From: QPIN01 sp965224575
GTDB taxonomy: Bacteria > Pseudomonadota > Gammaproteobacteria > Methylococcales > Methylomonadaceae
DNA: 64,000 nt
Direction: 5' to 3'
Assembly: GCA_965224575.1 (NCBI GenBank)
Contig: CBDCZQ010000006.1
Location: 248,001-312,000 of the forward strand
Below, one piece after another: positions 61,124 through 64,000 of this stretch. Position numbers and translations under genes: made by a program. Position 1 is the stretch's first letter; each line of letters begins with the position of its first letter. The notes below the pieces were generated by a model that saw only the letters and a program-made list of their open reading frames with translations, was not told the DNA's origin and did not search any database.

Positions 61124-63286
61124 CTATACTTTGAATTGAGTCATTAAATGTTGTATATGTGTGCTCAATTCAGCTAAATCATGCCCTGAATGTGCAATTT
61201 TATCTGTCCCCTGTGAAGTCTGATCACTAATACTCTTGATTTCTTCAACATTTGCATTGATTTCTTGTGAGACTGTTGATTGCTGTTCTGCATCAGTGGC
61301 GATAGACGCATTCATCTCATAAATTAGTCCTATAGACTCAATTATTTTTGATATCGAATCAGTTGCAATATTAGCTTGATCAACAGAATTGTTCGCTCTT
61401 GAATGTCCCTCTTCTATTGAACTGACTGCATTTTTTACACCCTCTTGCAATTGTTTGATCATCACTTCAATCTCAATAGTAGATTCTTGGGTTCGACTGG
61501 CTAACGACCTGACCTCATCGGCAACCACAGCAAAGCCACGTCCTTGTTCACCTGCGCGTGCAGCTTCAATAGCCGCATTAAGAGCAAGCAAATTAGTTTG
61601 TTCTGCAATACCTTTAATGACATCCATAACCGTGACTATCGAAACACTAAACTGCTCAAGCTTCATTATTGTCTGGTAGGCTTGGTCAATGTGAATTGAA
61701 AGATTACTTATATCAGAAGCCACTTCCTTTACTATCTTATTGCTACTTTCAGATTCCTCGCGAACGACTAAACTGGAAGAACGTGCATTTTCGGCATTAG
61801 TAGCAATATTTTCAGCCACTTGACTCATTTCTTTAATGGCAATAGCAACATTACTAGTTTCTTGTTGCTGTTTTAAAACCTGGTTTCTAGTTTTGTTTGA
61901 AATATCATCCAATGTTCTTGAGGAAACAAATAAATTGCCACTCGCCTCATCCATCTGCCTAATCAGTACTGATATCTTTTCAGCAAACGTGTTAAACCCT
62001 TCTGCTATGGATGCTAACTCACAAATATTACCCTTTTCTATGCGTTGAGTTAAATCCCCGCTACCTTGGGCTATCTCATAAATAGCATTCGACAAATCAT
62101 TCAACGGCTTGTTGATGCTTCTCATGGTAAACAAAGTAGTACCTATCAGAATAATAAAAACAGAAACAGTAATCACGATAACAAGTAAATAACTTGTCTC
62201 CATTTGCTGTCTACTCTGATCAGAAATAATATCTCTACCGTGTAAAACAGCATTTGATAGTGTCTCAACTGTGTTGTTTAATGCAATAGCATGGTTAGAC
62301 GCAGTTTGGCTAAGCTGTTCTTGTTGCTTTAAATCACTGATTTGTTTTAACTTCAAATGATAGACTGAGGTTTCTGCAAGCACGGCTGTTTCAAAAAATA
62401 TCTCAATTTTCTTATTAGTCGAACTAATGATGGCTAACAGTTTAGTATCAGATTGCATCGAATTCATCAACGTTTTAAGCTGATGACGAATTTTGTCAAT
62501 ACGTTGGTCTATTTTATTTTTTCGTAAGTTAAATAAAGTATCTTTATCTATTGCACTAAATAATTGTCCAACATAAGCTGATAGCTTGAGTGTTTCCAGT
62601 TGAATAATATTAATTTTTCTCAAAAACTTTAAATCTTTACCGAGCACTACTGATTTAGTTTTTGCAACTAAATCTGTGACTAACAAAGGATTCCCGGAGA
62701 ACTGCTTTTCTTTTTTCAGCAACCGTTTTATTTTACGACTACCTTTTTTTATACGAAATTGTAATTTACCAATGATCGTCCCAAACAAGGTATCAATATC
62801 ATTAAGTTGAGTATCTATTTCCTGCTGTAGCTTCTGTATTTTTGTTGTTCTAGAAAGTAGTTGATGAGTAATAAAATAGATAGCTTTGTCCGAATGAGAA
62901 TAAGCTTTAAAATTATTTCCCAATTCATTGATGGCTTGCTCAAATTCACTATTATTCGGTGAGAGATTTTTTAGAAGCTCAACTTGCTGCTGGTATTGCT
63001 GAATTAATTTTTCTTTATCAGGAAGATGGTCAAAAGATTTCAAGTTTTTGGCAGAAAGAATTTCAGCTTTACGATTCTTAAAACTAATAATCGTCTCTGT
63101 CACATTTGCACTGGACTCAAGAGCAGATGAAACATTAATCAACTTATTTTGTGCTTCACCTAGCTTTTGGTAGTTGAAAACCGATGTAAAACTCAGTAAC
63201 AGAGATGCAATAATACCAATCGCTGCCAAAAATATAAGCAAGCCACGAATGGAAAGTTTGGTTTGTATTATTGGTTGTTTTGACAT
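61124..63286 (-). CDS. Chemoreceptor with long helical sensor, divergent signalling class
   Basis: A 720-residue methyl-accepting chemotaxis protein with membrane helices at about 15-35 and 365-388 and a periplasmic helical sensor paralogous to that of the receptor at 55,410-57,593 (shared KIKRLLKKE at 185-193). A clear HAMP domain (about 390-440) and a signalling domain follow, with tip IKGIAEQTNLLALNAAIEAA. This tip differs from the IEDIAYQTNILALNASIEAA tip of the other three receptors. It lacks the QFEKF tail. It is nearest to cheA in the run. Confidence 0.9.
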   Translation of the reverse strand: MSKQPIIQTKLSIRGLLIFLAAIGIIASLLLSFTSVFNYQKLGEAQNKLINVSSALESSANVTETIISFKNRKAEILSAKNLKSFDHLPDKEKLIQQYQQQVELLKNLSPNNSEFEQAINELGNNFKAYSHSDKAIYFITHQLLSRTTKIQKLQQEIDTQLNDIDTLFGTIIGKLQFRIKKGSRKIKRLLKKEKQFSGNPLLVTDLVAKTKSVVLGKDLKFLRKINIIQLETLKLSAYVGQLFSAIDKDTLFNLRKNKIDQRIDKIRHQLKTLMNSMQSDTKLLAIISSTNKKIEIFFETAVLAETSVYHLKLKQISDLKQQEQLSQTASNHAIALNNTVETLSNAVLHGRDIISDQSRQQMETSYLLVIVITVSVFIILIGTTLFTMRSINKPLNDLSNAIYEIAQGSGDLTQRIEKGNICELASIAEGFNTFAEKISVLIRQMDEASGNLFVSSRTLDDISNKTRNQVLKQQQETSNVAIAIKEMSQVAENIATNAENARSSSLVVREESESSNKIVKEVASDISNLSIHIDQAYQTIMKLEQFSVSIVTVMDVIKGIAEQTNLLALNAAIEAARAGEQGRGFAVVADEVRSLASRTQESTIEIEVMIKQLQEGVKNAVSSIEEGHSRANNSVDQANIATDSISKIIESIGLIYEMNASIATDAEQQSTVSQEINANVEEIKSISDQTSQGTDKIAHSGHDLAELSTHIQHLMTQFKV

Positions 63287-63338
63287 ATTTACCTCTGAAT
63301 AAAACCTATTATTCTGGAAAAATCAAACGACTTGTTTA

Positions 63339-63510
63339 CTCGTTCCCACGCTTTGAGAAAGTATAGCTACGATGCATTTTATTTCTTGTTCCCATGCTTT
63401 CGATAATATCTCCTGAATTACTCTACCTACGAGCTTCCCGCCCTAGTACGTGGAAATATATACTGGCTAAAAATATGGCTCCATATGCATTCCCACGCAA
63501 AGCATGGAAA
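63339..63510. repeat. Cluster of degenerate CGTTCCCACGC palindromes
   Basis: Three related half-palindromes lie in the gap between the receptor gene and cheA: CTCGTTCCCACGC (63339-63351), a variant near 63387-63400, and a complete imperfect hairpin TTCCCACGC/GCATGGAAA at 63490-63510. They look like decayed copies of a second small repeat family. Confidence 0.45.
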
Positions 63511-63534
63511 CGAAATTGCTAGCTTAAATAATAA

Positions 63535-64000
63535 TTAATGTAAACTCTGTTCTTGTTGCTCAATTTTGTTTTGCGATGTAAAGTTGCTTCTTTGTTGCCC
63601 CGAAACAAGGTTTGCCAGCGCAGGTACATCAATAATTAATCCTACTTCTCCGCTACCTAAAATAGTCGCGCCACTTAAACCTTTAAGGTTTTGAAATATT
63701 TGCCCTAATGGTTTAATTACCGTCTGATATTCTCCTAACAGCTCATCAACAACCAAGCCCACCAACTGCGAGCCATACTTTGCAATCACAATATTTTCTC
63801 TTTTTGCATTGTCAGAATAAGATTCATTTGAAGCTAAATTATAGACATCTGAAAGCTTAATAATGGGGACGACTTGTCCTCGCAACTCTATGGTGTTGCT
63901 ATCTTTATAGAGTGAGTCATTTATATCCTGACTGCTAATGCATTCTTCCACCATATCTAATGGAACAACATAAGATTGCTGACCAACTCCAACCAAAAAG
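63535..64000 (-). CDS. cheA: CheA histidine kinase, C-terminal CheW-like domain (partial)
   Basis: The C-terminal 155 codons of a protein that continues beyond the right edge. The visible sequence FLVGVGQQSYVVPLDMVEE followed by LRGQVVPIIKLSDVY and VVDELLGEYQTVIKPLG is a CheW-like regulatory domain as found at the end of CheA. Ending with SATILGSGEVGLIIDVPAL is also typical of CheA. A stand-alone CheW or CheV cannot be fully excluded because the kinase domain is outside the window. The frame runs open to the last base. Confidence 0.8.
   Translation of the reverse strand, partial: FLVGVGQQSYVVPLDMVEECISSQDINDSLYKDSNTIELRGQVVPIIKLSDVYNLASNESYSDNAKRENIVIAKYGSQLVGLVVDELLGEYQTVIKPLGQIFQNLKGLSGATILGSGEVGLIIDVPALANLVSGQQRSNFTSQNKIEQQEQSLH

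Overview
The window is a chromosomal segment of an AT-rich gammaproteobacterium. Three things point there: secE-nusG-rplKAJL-rpoBC-rpsLG-fusA-tuf runs straight into the S10 ribosomal operon; hemA is divergent from a TPR lipoprotein-lolB-ispE-tRNA-Gln-prs-rplY-pth block; and an MSHA-type pilus assembly operon and a large chemotaxis cluster follow. The gene order resembles that of pseudomonads and methanotroph-like gammaproteobacteria. I cannot fix the genus from sequence alone.

Region 1 (1-21,120, minus strand) is the information-processing block. A strong promoter drives tRNA-Tyr, -Gly, -Thr and -Trp, followed by secE, nusG, rplK, rplA, an L10-type leader, rplJ, rplL, a hairpin, rpoB, rpoC and an intrinsic terminator. 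Beyond the terminator come rpsL, rpsG, fusA, tuf, rpsJ, rplC, rplD, rplW, rplB, rpsS, rplV, rpsC and the start of rplP, which is cut by the window edge. The second tuf gene that relatives often carry between tRNA-Thr and tRNA-Trp is absent.

Region 2 (21,181-26,720, minus strand) is a housekeeping operon: TPR lipoprotein, lolB, ispE, tRNA-Gln, prs, rplY and pth. Region 3 (27,033-40,663, plus strand) starts with hemA, prfA and prmC. It continues with a JAMM-type metallopeptidase and an unrecognised membrane-anchored protein carrying a metzincin-like zinc motif. It ends with the MSHA assembly genes mshI, mshI2, mshJ, K, L, M, N, E and G, but no pilin genes.

Region 4 (40,700-47,260) is an accessory island. 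It holds a secreted protein with a duplicated C-terminal module, a tiny membrane protein between two copies of a palindromic repeat, a Crp/Fnr regulator, a DUF1566 protein, and a DUF1264 lipoprotein upstream of a di-heme cytochrome c peroxidase. It also holds a response regulator with an atypical receiver and an unrecognised C-terminal half.

Region 5 (47,264-64,000, minus strand) is a chemosensory cluster: cheX-like, cheB, cheD, cheR, cheW, four methyl-accepting chemotaxis proteins, a periplasmic substrate-binding protein with a porin, and the end of cheA. One receptor has a C-terminal hemerythrin domain and one has a periplasmic CxxCH heme motif, so the array probably senses oxygen or redox state. 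Two receptors end in an identical tail that looks like a CheR-docking pentapeptide. Six copies of an 85-100 bp two-hairpin repeat are confined to regions 4 and 5.
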